A DNA stretch of 64,000 bases from the NCBI GenBank assembly GCA_023333565.1, contig JAJKFH010003173.1:1550001-1614000 (forward strand), written 5' to 3'. This DNA comes from Puffinus mauretanicus. Taxonomy: Eukaryota > Chordata > Aves > Procellariiformes > Procellariidae. Numbering within the stretch: the first letter of the stretch is position 1; each line of letters starts with the position of its first letter. A model generated the notes under the pieces. It was not told the DNA's origin. It made no database searches and saw only the letters and a program-made list of their open reading frames with translations. Positions 1 to 12,400 of the stretch are shown in pieces. The position numbers were made by a program, and so were the translations under genes.

Positions 1-200
1 TTTCTACCAGCTTATTTCTTTTAAGTTGACGACTCTCCAGAGATACCAGAGCCATGTTCTCTTCCATAAAACAGATTTTTGAAAGGCTGGGCCAGATGCT
101 CAAATCCAGAATTAGACAATGCAGAATGCATGACTGCAGCATGCTAATCCGTAAATAAATATCCACCCATCCATTTTCTCCTCAGTGGTATCTATCATAC
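1..200 (-). other. SRGAP2 intron 17, 5' part
   Basis: This is the start of the intron after exon 17, with donor GTATGA at 200-195. I see no other feature in it. Confidence 0.85.
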
Positions 201-425
201 CAGTAATCCTCGGTGTTTCCACCTCTGCTATAGACTGGACCCTCCAGCTCCCTTGGTCCTGGAAAGATGTTCTCGTGTTGGATAATGATGGTTTTGATCA
301 ATTCATTGACATGAGCTTGGCAAGAGACTTGATCATGACCTTCAGGCACAGACATCAGTGTTGGCCCAAAGCAGATGGCTAAATTGTAGGGATCCATCAT
401 GTTCTCTTCACTGAACTGAGATAAA
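201..425 (-). CDS. SRGAP2: SRGAP2 exon 17 (end of RhoGAP)
   Basis: 225 nt encode the end of His625, residues 626-699 ([20 protein letters not shown] onward to RGGNTEDY), and two bases of codon 700. The acceptor is TGTCTTGCAG and the donor is TG|GTATGA. It carries the invariant RhoGAP asparagine of MMDPYNLA (N639, 385-383). The region after GPVYSRGG leaves the folded domain and leads toward the SH3 domain, whose exons lie outside the window. Human reads GGSMEDYC where this gene reads GGNTEDY. Confidence 0.97.
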
Positions 426-3400
426 CTGCAAGACAGAAGCGGGGAGGAGGATTAAGAGCAGAAACCAACATTATTATCACCATCGCCTGCTGCAAAACAC
501 ACAGCTGAGCTGGGAAGGTTTGCTTTGGCCTTCTGCTGTTTAAAGCTGATCAGCTGGGACATGAATGTGTAAAAAATGTCTGTGTAAAAAATGAGATACT
601 GATGGCATTTACAGAGAAATGAAATAGAAACCCCAAAGGGAGTTTGAAAGCTCGAGACTATGCAAGAAGTACTGGGTGCTGACTTTACAAGGGGAGGACA
701 TTCTTCTTTAATCTTCGTCTTTAATTCTTCTGTATTATTGTTGTTCATAGCCCAGCACTCAATACCAGAGTTATATCAGGTCCTCTCTGCCTAAATGCCC
801 ATGATCAAGTGTGCCGAGTGTTACAACCTTTCTCCAAGGCTCAGGAGCTTCTCAAGTGAGCCTTTTTTGTGACTCTTCTTCAGGACTTCCCAGCAAATCT
901 GAATCTTATAATTTCTATATGGTGCCTTTTTTTTAAAAACACAATTTTTATCTGACTAAGTTTTGTCCCAAACTTACAATTTATGCCTTTCGGGTACCAA
1001 TTAAAGATTGAACAGAAAACTAAGTTCCAATACAATTCCCCTTGAAACTCCCTGTTTTCTAGATCACTACGTAGAATAATTAAAAGCTACTGAGACTGGA
1101 AAGTCATACATTTTAGTGACTCCATGAGTGACAACTGTGAAACAAACCCCCTGCTCTCCAAAGTGAAATAACCACTTGAATATATGGATAGGTTTAGTAA
1201 GTGTCCTGCTCCATTTTAATACAAATCTTTTAGAAAAACCTCAAACCCTAACATTGTCTCATTTTAATGTAAGGAATAAGATGTTCATCAGAAGTAGCTG
1301 ATGAACTGGAGCTTTACAAAAGCAGACAGTAAGCCTCAGGTCTCTGTTAGGTCAAAATATTTTCTTACAGTTGTATTTCTCTTTCACCTAAATGGTATTC
1401 AAAGGGCTTTGACAATGTATATATAGCCTTCCGATTAGGACATTTTTCCTTTATGCTACCTCAGGTGTCAAGACCACATTACTGGAGGAAGCTATTGACT
1501 CCTTGCTGCCAAGCCATCCAACGAACCAGCCAGATGCAGTGGACTGTTTTAAAAAAATACACTCACTCTCCATCACTCACACTACTTGTACATAGTGCTC
1601 CTTGCTGGTGCAGAACCCCATTTCTGACTCTTTCATATCACTTTTTGCTTAGATTACCAGCACGTTATTCACTTTCCTTTCTGGAACTCCTTTGAGATTG
1701 CATTCGTATCACTGGGATGAATTTCGGCAAGGCTGAAAAGCCCAGGAAGGCAGATGCAATAGCAAGCTACTGTGGTATTTGTACCTTGAACTGTTGCTCA
1801 GATCACACAGCAATGTTAAGGCTGGTTCTGCCATTTATCATGTTTATACCAAGTCCTACAGCAGGGCCATGGTGCTCTCAAGGATACTCACTGATTGAGG
1901 AATGCAAAGAGGTATCTCATTACAATCAGAGTGGTCTTCGGCAGGTTCAGAAGCACTTTCCGGATGTGGAGCGCTCTCTCTTGTAAATTATCCATTGCTG
2001 AAAGGAAGAAAAAGCACCACAGAGTCATCGTATCACCATACCCACAACTTGCCACTGAGTCCAAATGCAACCAGTACACCATGATGGTTCCTGTGTAAAC
2101 TACTAAGAAGGGCAGCCAGCACAGCAGCAGCAGCAGGAGGAAGGAAGGGTCTGCCCATTTTCCGGATCCTCCAGCACTGCCCGGCATGGGAACGCAAAGG
2201 CTGCAGAACCTGATGGTGAAGCCTTTGACAATGAAGGTCCCTGAACACGTGAAACTTCACTGCAAGTTCCTTCCTAGCGTGGGAGCACTGGATGTCATCT
2301 GTTTCAATAGTTCTGGCACAATAGCTCATTCAAGTTAGCTTAGAAAGGTGGGTGTTTAAAAAAGAAATTGTGTAACACTCAAAGGAAAATTAACATAGTT
2401 AAAGGGTGAGGCAAAAAGCTCTGTGTGCAGCAGCCTACTGAGAAGTAAGTGGGCAGCATAAATCATCTCAGAAGGGAGAACTTATTTGGAAGTAGATTTT
2501 TCTTTTCATATAATGTGAATTCAACTCTGTAAATGCATTTATCAGCAGAAGAAAACCATGAGCCATTTTAGAAGCAGTTATCTTCTGCTTTACTTCAAAG
2601 GCTGCCACCGCAAAGGCCATTTCACTACTTGGACAATAGAATCATTCTTCAATTCTGAAGGACATGGCAGTAGTCAGGCCTTTTAAAATGAGGTTGTTCA
2701 CATACAAAAAACACAAACAACCCTCTGCCCACCAGAACCACCTTTAGAAACCATCAAAAATGTTAACAACTGGACTGTGACTGCCCTCATGATTAATATT
2801 CTTTAACAGGAGTCAATAGATGGCCCCTCATGGTTATGAAGCTAAAAGGTATATGACTACTACCTTGCCAGCTAAAGAGAACATGCAGAAGCATGGCAGC
2901 AGACATACAGTGTGTATCTACCAACACTAAGGAAAGCACGCAGGGCAAGAAACCCTGCTGGCGATCCCTGCTTCTGAGAGGGCATTTCTGACACCTTCTG
3001 ATGAGAGGTTTTAAAGATTATTTTTCAGAAGTGGAGGTTTTTAACCTGTTTTAAAAGAATCCTGTCACGAAGCACTGTCTCAGAAAAATCCATGACATAG
3101 CCCTTAAAATCTATCCATTTCTATCTCCTTGTTCATTCATAAAAAAACCTGCTATCAGAATAAGGATGGCTGTAAGCACGTAAATGCCCAGACTACGGCT
3201 AATAGAGACTAGGATACCAGTGCAACACAAACCCAACCAAAGTAACCATAAAAAGATTATTCTGGAGCCAGGAAAAAGGGGGAGGGAAAGAGAGGAAAGT
3301 GGAAGATGAGATTGGAAAAATTAATCCTATTTCTTTTCAGATCTTCATATACTTACTGACACAGGCAATCAGATCATGAAAGATATCCTTGGGGAAGAGA

Positions 3401-6400
3401 GGGTGCTCCAACCCTCGAAAATAGAGCTTCAGAACTCCTGCTATTGAATCCATGTCATGGTCATTCTGGTCCCCAGCCAATGGATCTTCCCCTTCATGAC
3501 AAGCAAAGAAAAACAGGCAAGAAAAATCACAATACTGAAGAAAGGAATCAGACTGGAAGGATGCACCTCAGCTGGAGAAAAGGATTTATGCAGCACGAAG
3601 TTAATCCCACCTACTCCAACTGCACTACAACCAGCGTGAGGTAGAGAGAGATCTCTCCTGTGCATCGCAGTCGAGAAGGGAAGCCTCTGACAGCAACCCC
3701 AGGAGACCTGAGACAGCTTTCCATCAAGCAGATTACAGCCTGACACCGAAGCGCCTGGCTCACGCCCACTGAAGGTGGTGAGCTCCTAGAGCGGTAGCAA
3801 CCTTCCAGGCTCTGTGATCCGGGTATTTTGGTAGGGAGTGAACTTCACAGATCCACCACGGAGGTGGGCATTACTCGAGTCCAGGAGCGGGTCTTTATGC
3901 AAACTCACAACAGAAGCTAAGGTGGATTCAGTGCACACGCAAGAGGGCACTGAGCATCATGCACTTGGCTCAGCAGGATGCAGACATCTTACGTTGAACT
4001 GGCTGGGGGGAGTGTTTCTGGGACAGATAATTTGTCACTGCAGATATGCCACAGTTTGTCTGTATTACAAAAGAAAAGATGCCCGCTTAACGAGTCGTTC
4101 CCTAGGGAAAACTCCCTATCAGATATAATTAGATTTAATGATGGGGCAATCCTCAAATTGAAGCTATATATATCCATTATGTGACTGAAATTACCAAAGC
4201 CTGCCTATTATCTTAATAACACACAGGATAATAAATGGGCCACTACAAACCAGAGCATTATCCTTGATATTAACTGCCACCAAGGGTTCTGGATGAAGTA
4301 ATAAACTGCAGAGACATTATTGTTAACTTTGTCAGCACTGTATATCATATGCTTTGCAGAGACAAGTGAGATGAAGAAAAATAAATAAATAAATAAAAAA
4401 ATCACCTTTTAATTTCTGCATGTTAGTGCTGGAACAACTGGCTATTTTCCCAAGATGACTGGTGTTTCCTTTATTTAAAAAAGAGGTCTTACATTCTCAT
4501 ATCAAGCCTTTACCTTAGGAAAAATTTCTTTACTGAAAGAGTGGTCAGGCCTTGGAACTGGCTGCCCAGGGAAGTGGTTGAGTCACCATCCCTGGAAGGA
4601 TTTAAAAGAGGTGTAGATGAGGCGCTTAGGGACATGGTGTAGTGGGTACGGTGGTGTTGGGTTGACGGTTGGACTCGATGATCTTAGAGGTCTTTTCCAA
4701 CCTTAATGATTCTATCCTATGATTCCACCTGCAGCCTATGATACACATTTCTGCTTCCTCTATTCTTAAGGATTTTAATTCTCAGGTAGATGGAGATGAA
4801 GACAGGTGAAATTAGATGCCATGTTTCATACATGTTGTCATGAAACTTCTCTCCTCCCAAAAGCAAAATAAACTTGCTATGCCTAAGTAATTACTGCTCG
4901 GCTCTTCCAACAGCAAGCATAGAAACACACTAACTATATTCTTTTAGAGTGACGTATTCAGGGAATTAACACAAGCCCTGTTGTTTCCAGTGACCCAAGC
5001 AAGACTGGGGAGTTGGGCTGCAAGAGCTGCCTGAAGAGCAAGCTCTTCTGAACCTGCTCTGCTATGGAGAACAGCCCAGCTAGAAGCTGATGAGTCAGGA
5101 GGCTCCCAGCCGTTCTTTGCCTTTGTATGGAATGGTTCTTCACATAGAAAATCAAATCTATTAAAAGCTATGTCAAGTTAACAGTGTCTTGAAATTTACT
5201 CTCTCGCTTGCTGATATTTAGAATAAATGTAGCCAAGCTGTGCCTCAAGAACATGGAAAACACAGAATTTCATCCTCTATTCACAAAGAGCTGGGGGGAG
5301 AGGGTAGGAAAATGTGGTTACATCCAATAATGAATTCTCTATATTCTTTTAGGGTTACAAATAATCAATAAGCTATCAGACATAAAAGAAGATTGAATTC
5401 AGAATATTTATTACACAGACATTCTACAAGATATAAAGCATAATGCCGAACAACTGAGTATTCAAGGTTAATGAACACTAGAAAAGTGTTTGGGCTAGAC
5501 TCACTTAGGAAACACAAAAATCAAACAAAATACAGCAAAGTTGCATTCAAAACACGCCATTTCAGAATATTTAAACAAATTAATACATTTGGCAATAATT
5601 TCCGAGATCCTCCTTACCTCTCTCAAATGCATTTTTTATGTCATTTACTTCAACTTGTGACCCAGACACTCTGAATATCCCTTCATGCTGCAAACCTGTA
5701 AGACAGTAAGAGATGTTGATAACAGTAAGATAAGATAAGCTGGCACCTTCATCAGCTACAGCATATATGATAAAGGAAACATAAGCAACACAGGCAAAAG
5801 TATGCTGTTTTAAAAGCCGTCTTTCCCTTATATGTCCAGGCACATACAGAATATGTAAAAACAGAACTCAGCACCATGGAGAAAAAATATTAACCCTTCT
5901 TCGTAAACTGACAGAATAACTGGGTTATAACAGCCATGCATGTTATCTTTTACCCTGAAGGATCCCCAAAGGATTTTACAACCCAGAGAAAGTCATAAAC
6001 TAACGGTATATCAGCCAGAAGTAAAATATGGCTAACTACACAATTAAGCAGTTTATTTTGCAAGAGCAATACCGCAAAGGCCCAGAGCAAATCAACCAAT
6101 TGCAACGGAAGCATTTAATTACCCCAGCATGACCTGCTATCTAGGGTTTTAGGATAGTCTTTAAGACATTCTTGCTAAAAAGCAAGCATTAGCAACGTCA
6201 TTAAAACCAATTATCAAGTAGGCGAGATGTTCCAATATACTACCATCATAACAATTTTGTTGGTACATGTAAGATGAGCAACAACCGTTACAAATCAACT
6301 AACAAAGTATATGCTTCACGTAGGGAAATGAACTCCCATTCATTCAAGCCTTTTAACTGTAGACTTTCTGAAACAGGGAATGCTGCAACATCTTTGCTTT

Positions 6401-9400
6401 ATTTATAATAATGACTATAAGCTAGTAAGCTCTCTTGAATGCATCTCTGGCCTCTTCCTCTCAATTTCTGTGACTTTTTATCACAACACAATGAAACCTT
6501 TGCAGTACGTGGCTGTATCTGGTAGCTGTAACACACAGCTATAAACAGTGAAAAGAAACAACCCCAAGTACAGAGAAGCAAGAATGAAAATGACATTCAT
6601 CCCACACCTACGCAGCAAAACATTTAGAAATGTCAGGCTACCTCCAACAAAATTCATTCCTGCAACATAAGTGCGTCAGGCAGGCAGTTTTGTCATTTCT
6701 TCTGCCCAAACTGGATTTGTTGTATAAAAGCACATTCCTTCTAATTACAAACTGTACCTGTAAGGCCACAATCTGACATTCAGAGCAAAAAACAGTTGAG
6801 TCTGTTGGAAAATCTTTCTGTGGGGAATCTAAGCTAACCCAGGAATATGAGTCTAAAAAATAAAATCTCCTGATGGCCCCAATTTGGTTTGCATTGCAAT
6901 GTGGTTTCAATGATTTTTCCAGCAAATGTCCAAGTATGGCCTTAATGAAGGATTATAGCACTTGGTTCTTCCAAGTGATGATGAGAATGGGACTCTAGAT
7001 TATAGTTTCTAAAATGGTAATTAAACAAAGAAAATGAAGCGGGACCTACTATCTGGCTCTATGTCTTGGTTAATGAAGATAAATTCAACCTCTTTCTACA
7101 TATGTTAATTAACAGCTGTTTCACATGCTACTAACAAATGATATCGATTAAAAATGAAAACAAATTACAATAAACCTATAAAATCTTTTACAGCATTCAA
7201 GGCTGTGAAGTTAACCTTCGAAACAGGTATAAATCATCTCATTGCGGCAATAAGTAAGCAATTAATTCACTACTTGACCTCCTACATTCAAATACTTAAG
7301 AGTATTCCTCCTCCTCTAGGAAAAGCATGATTGTTGTTGGGGAAGGCCACATTTCAGGGCTCAAAGCAAGGTGAGTGGAGGTGAGGCATGCGGATGGGAA
7401 CCTTATTTTACAAGAAACAAAGGGATACTGTTGGAAGAACAACATTTGCAAGGTCAGTTATTTGCAATAACCATTTGGAAAAGTGATCACACACACAATA
7501 CCAACAACAGAGCCAAAAAGTCAGTGATAATTTCTTTATATTGCAGTTTCTAGGATTCCTCTGCACAAGCACCGTACCCCAAGCTACTCTGAACATTTTT
7601 CAGAAGGCTTCTATATCACCATTCATTTTATAGAAATATGACAGGATACCTTTTGTCCATAAACTTACCATGTCTGCTAATGAATCGTATGCAGCTCTCC
7701 ACGACCAGGGGAATGGCTTGTGAGGAATCCTGCACAAAGAGAAATTTAAACAAGAAGAGCAGTCAGAATACAGATGGTAAAAATAGAAAGGAGAAGAAAA
7801 GAAAAAAGGGAAAAAAAAAAAAAGAATGGAAAGGAAATTTATCCTCTCATCTGCCATATTCTTCTTCCATGCAGTTCCAGATGTGTTTAATTTCTGGACT
7901 GATTACCAAACATCTCAAATATGAGCCATTTCAGGATTGCATCAAACTCCTGCTATTTTGTCACAAACATCTAAAATAGCTCATCAGTACCCTGCGGTCA
8001 CAATCCACTAAGCAAGGTGCACCATACAGGTACCTGCTCCTGGAAAACACTGTCTTCAGTACAAACCTAGTAAAACCTTCTAGATTGCCAGTTTCCAGCT
8101 TAAACAACATTAAGTGAGACTTTCAGTATGGAAACAAGCCTTTACACTTCCCCAGTCTCTGCTTCACAGCATCACAGATTACTTTTCAGACAACTGTATT
8201 TCTGCAACGTCTGCAGTTAGTCCTCCCATTTTGGGGAACGGCAACTAAGCAACAGAATTGCTGCAGTTTGCTTAAGGTCAGATGCCAGTGATTAAAATTA
8301 CCATTAAAACTTCCAAGTTTCTGTTTATGTATAGCCTCTTCTGCAGTACTTCGGGACAGCAATGCCTCTGATTTATATCAAAATGCTCACTTGTTAGGAT
8401 GCTACAGTATCGCATTTCAATCGGCTCAAAAGGATGACAGTCCTCTGCTCAAAAATATATATAAAAAAACCCAGTTCAACCATTTTCCCAACTTGTTTAG
8501 GTTTAATGTGTTTTTGTTTTATTGAAATGTCATAGAACTTGGTCATATAGTGACAATTAATAACTTCCCTACTAATTAGCCATAGCCAGTTAGAACTAGT
8601 TTTCTATATGCTGTACAGAACACCACCAACCAATTAAGAATACTTCAGAAGCCATTCTGCTGTCAACTGGCCCCTGAGGACATGCTTTATTAATAGTCAA
8701 TCCAAACAGCATTATAATCCCCCAGACTTATTTTGGAGTTTGACAGGAGGAACCCGCAGAGAAGCACATATTCTGGGTCCCCAGCAGAGATTAAAACTCT
8801 CAGAGCAGTTTTGTTTCAAACTGTTAGGTCACAATCAAAATAACCCATTAAAACCACATGCAAGTGATTTCATGTAGGTTACTGCGAGCTGTGGATTCAG
8901 TGTTTGCAGACAGATTAGTTTTTAACTTAGGTTTCCAAATCAGAGATCAGTCTGTCAGCTCTACTTGAGTCAGAATATGTTTGAGACACCTCAAAAACTA
9001 CTTGTGAAAATGGCAATCAAGACACACACATACTTGCTTTTCAGCATAGGAAAGGACCATTTTTAGAGCATAAATAAAGGAACAAATAAGCTCAGAAAAT
9101 GAAAAAGGTTTGCCTCTGCACACCAAAAGCACAACTGCTCTCTTACTTCATTTCCAATATGCCGGGATCCTAAAAACTACAAAGCAACACCCCAAGACAG
9201 ACTGTATGAAATGAAATTCCAAGCCAAATTTTGTCTTTACAGTATCAACAAGAAATATTTTGGTTTTTCCCCTATCTCAAAGAAACATATTTTAGCTCAT
9301 CAGGTACTAAAAAGTAACAGATTATGCACCACAGCCAGGAAAACAAAGCATCACTGTTTTAAGTCTTTATTACAAGAAGGCACAACAAGCAAGCAGTTAC

Positions 9401-12400
9401 TGGTGTATTAGCATTGCAGTGGGATACCAGTGAAAATAAAGGAAAAGAGGACAAAAAAACAACAGCATGAAACCCATAAACCACGACTGTCCAGACAGCT
9501 CAAGGCTGTTTGCCATTTTTGGTTCCAGGTCTGTCAAAAACAGAGTAAAATGATTTAAATTTTTGTCAAAGAAAATCAATCAAGGCTGTGGATCCATGTT
9601 TTACTGATTTCAGTTACTGAATGAGCAGACACCGGTTCCACTTGAACAAGACTGAAAAGGTCCATGTAAGAGAGAGAGGGAAGGATAAAACCACTTGCCC
9701 GTTTTCCATCCATCCTCCTCTACACAAACACACACCTACCCCTGATCTGTTACTTAAGGAAATGTTTATTACCTGCTTCCTTATGGTGGAGCTGCGCCTG
9801 CCGCTGATGAGATCAGAACCACCCATTGGTGCAGGAGGGAAAAACAGAACAGAAAAGTCAAGACAATCCTCTACTACCATCATTCTCCTTCGTTCGGTAT
9901 TCCAAACCACACATACTTCGGAGGGGGGAAGGAGCCAGACATACATGTCAATCATAATGACTGTCTCATTCAATTTATGGAACTTCAGAAAGATTTTAAG
10001 CGACTTTAAATCACTAAAAACCTGAAACAGACACAAGGGAGTCCACTGCTTTGACAAAAGATTACCCTTAACATTTTAATTCCAACCATATGGAATTCTG
10101 TTATACAGGGGTCCTTGTTCAAGATTAAGTTTGTTATAAATCGCACATAGCAGTTCTCTGAAAGAGCCACTCTAGAGAGGGGAGAAGCAGGTGGGAGCAT
10201 GCTGGTTCCTACCCTGCTGTTAACAGTGGCCATTGTGGAGTCTTTATTATAGTTTCTGATAAGACTTCAAATAAATAAATAAAACCAACCCCCTCAAACA
10301 CCAGCACACACTAGTCAGGCTAAGTCTTTTCAGTATAAACCGTGATGGTCTCATTTATTCATGTCGGTAGACCTTAACTGTAGAAAAATGGGGAAAAAAG
10401 CCTTCCTTTGCCAGGATTTTTCCCTCAAAATTTATTACTGGGGTTTAACATTCCTATAGTTTCTTGTAAAAATGAAGCATGACAGATAATAGTAGAGAGG
10501 CCCTAATGTATCATTCAAGCCAATTCCCTGCTAGGGCAGATGGTTGCTGCATTATAAATAAGGTGATTAGAACTGTGATTTTTAAAAAGACTGTACAATG
10601 TGTTAATTCAGGGGAAATTCCTTTTATAAAAATCAAAAACACTGAATGAAAAAAAAAAAAAATCAGATTCCATGGGCTGTCACAGACAATAAGGTCTATT
10701 TTAAACTATTAGCAGTAATGATTCTTTGATATTTAAAATTGTTTCATGATGAACAATATTTTATTATTACAGATGTCAGGCTCTAATTAGGACCTGTCAG
10801 CTTTGCTTTGCTGTAAGGAATGTGAAAAGTAGTAATGACTCCAGATCAGTAGTAATCACCTTCCTTTTGTTAACAAGGCAGGATGATGCACAGCCCCTAC
10901 TCCAGCTCTCGTGCCCAGCGGAGCCCCTTGAATCCATCACTTTGGAGATGGAGATTTGTTATGTTTTATAAAAACCCCATCAGGAGAAGCTTAGTTACGG
11001 TTCTGTGATTGGTCCTAATTATAAATGAAAAGTTTATTCTGTATGACCTCCATACTGCTGCAATCCAGTTCCACAGCACAGCAGAGAGCACCAACAGGAT
11101 AAAGAGTTTTCCGATTTATGTTACTCAGCCCCGTACACCAACCATGTGGATAAACCCTGCAGAGCCACGGGCCCATCTCCCTTACAGAAATAGGAATGCG
11201 TTTACAAAAATCTTAGTTCGAAGAACACTTCTCTGGGTGACAGTGCCAAATTAAACAGTTTCTCACACCTGCCCATCCCCTTCCTGATCTGGATTAAATG
11301 CACCGGGGCAGGAAAAAGTGCAAGATCTCCATGTATCTTTTTCCTCCCATCCCCTTGGTTATTTTTAACTCCAATCAGCTTCCCAACCTGTTGCAACAGG
11401 CAGCCCTGCCAGCAGGTGTACGGTCACAACTGCAGCTGCAGAAGGCAGCAACCAGCAAGGAGAGGTGTTTAAGCAGGCACTGCATCAAAAGAAATATTCA
11501 TTACTCAGCTGACCAGAGGTCACTAAACATACGTATAAGCTGTGCCATCACCTTGCACTGATGCAGGTAATAACGATGGTATTTAAAGCCATATTAACTT
11601 GCAGGAATTTGCTTACACATTAGCTAAATGAATATCTTTTTCTATCAGATACATATCCTCAGCTGGTAACTGATCTGGAATGGCAGTGACCAATTTGCAT
11701 CCGATTATCCTTAAAAAATGATTCCCTGAGCCGCACCTACCTGGCAAGGGAGCAGTCAGTCCTTTGACCTGTTAAGATGACAAAGAAATACAGCATTAGG
11801 AGAAAGAAACAGGAAAATACTTTCAACTGCTTTGTAAAGTCAGTTTTGGAAGGAGGTGGAGGAGAAAAACCATCAGAGAGGGAGGGGGCAGCTCTGAGGA
11901 GCCGGACAGGGGCTGCCTCCCCGAGGAGCACGGCTGGGGAGACCACCGAAGCCCACCCCTGCCGGCACAGCTCCTCCGCGGCCGACCAGGAAACACAGCA
12001 AACAGCTCAGGCTGCCCGAGGACTCTTTCTTTGGGAAGTATTGTTTTTGAAAATTAGTTCCCTGTGCATTGTAATTGTTGACTTCTGCTGCCAAAAAACT
12101 GGGCTTGTCAACCTCTCCCTCCCTCCCCCTTCCCAGGGGAATTGGTGGGGCGAGAGATTGTACTTTATAAAGCCACTTAGTAAGATTGAAAACATTCACG
12201 GATTTGTTAGCCCACAGACTGAACGTGCTGGCATTAAGCTATTTTGGGAGACAGACGTTTAATGATATTTTCGACAAACATATTTATAAAAACGTTCCAT
12301 TAACTTGCACTGAGTTTGCAAGGAAGCAGCCAAACTAACAACTACTGCTAATGCAGGCATCATTTTAAAATAGCACAAGGACTAAGAGAGACAGAGCATG

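Larger units (their letters stand above)
3492..5617 (-). other. SRGAP2 intron 14 (carries a CR1 fragment)
   Basis: GT-AG intron of 2126 nt. It holds an AAAT simple repeat near 4376-4401 and the only clear transposon of the window, a CR1 LINE 3' end at about 4515-4727. Confidence 0.9.

Noticed and set aside
11777..12262. 161-codon open frame on the plus strand over the GC patch
   Set aside because: Opposite strand to the gene, low-complexity ([15 protein letters not shown]) start, and it crosses the GC patch where stop codons are rare by composition.
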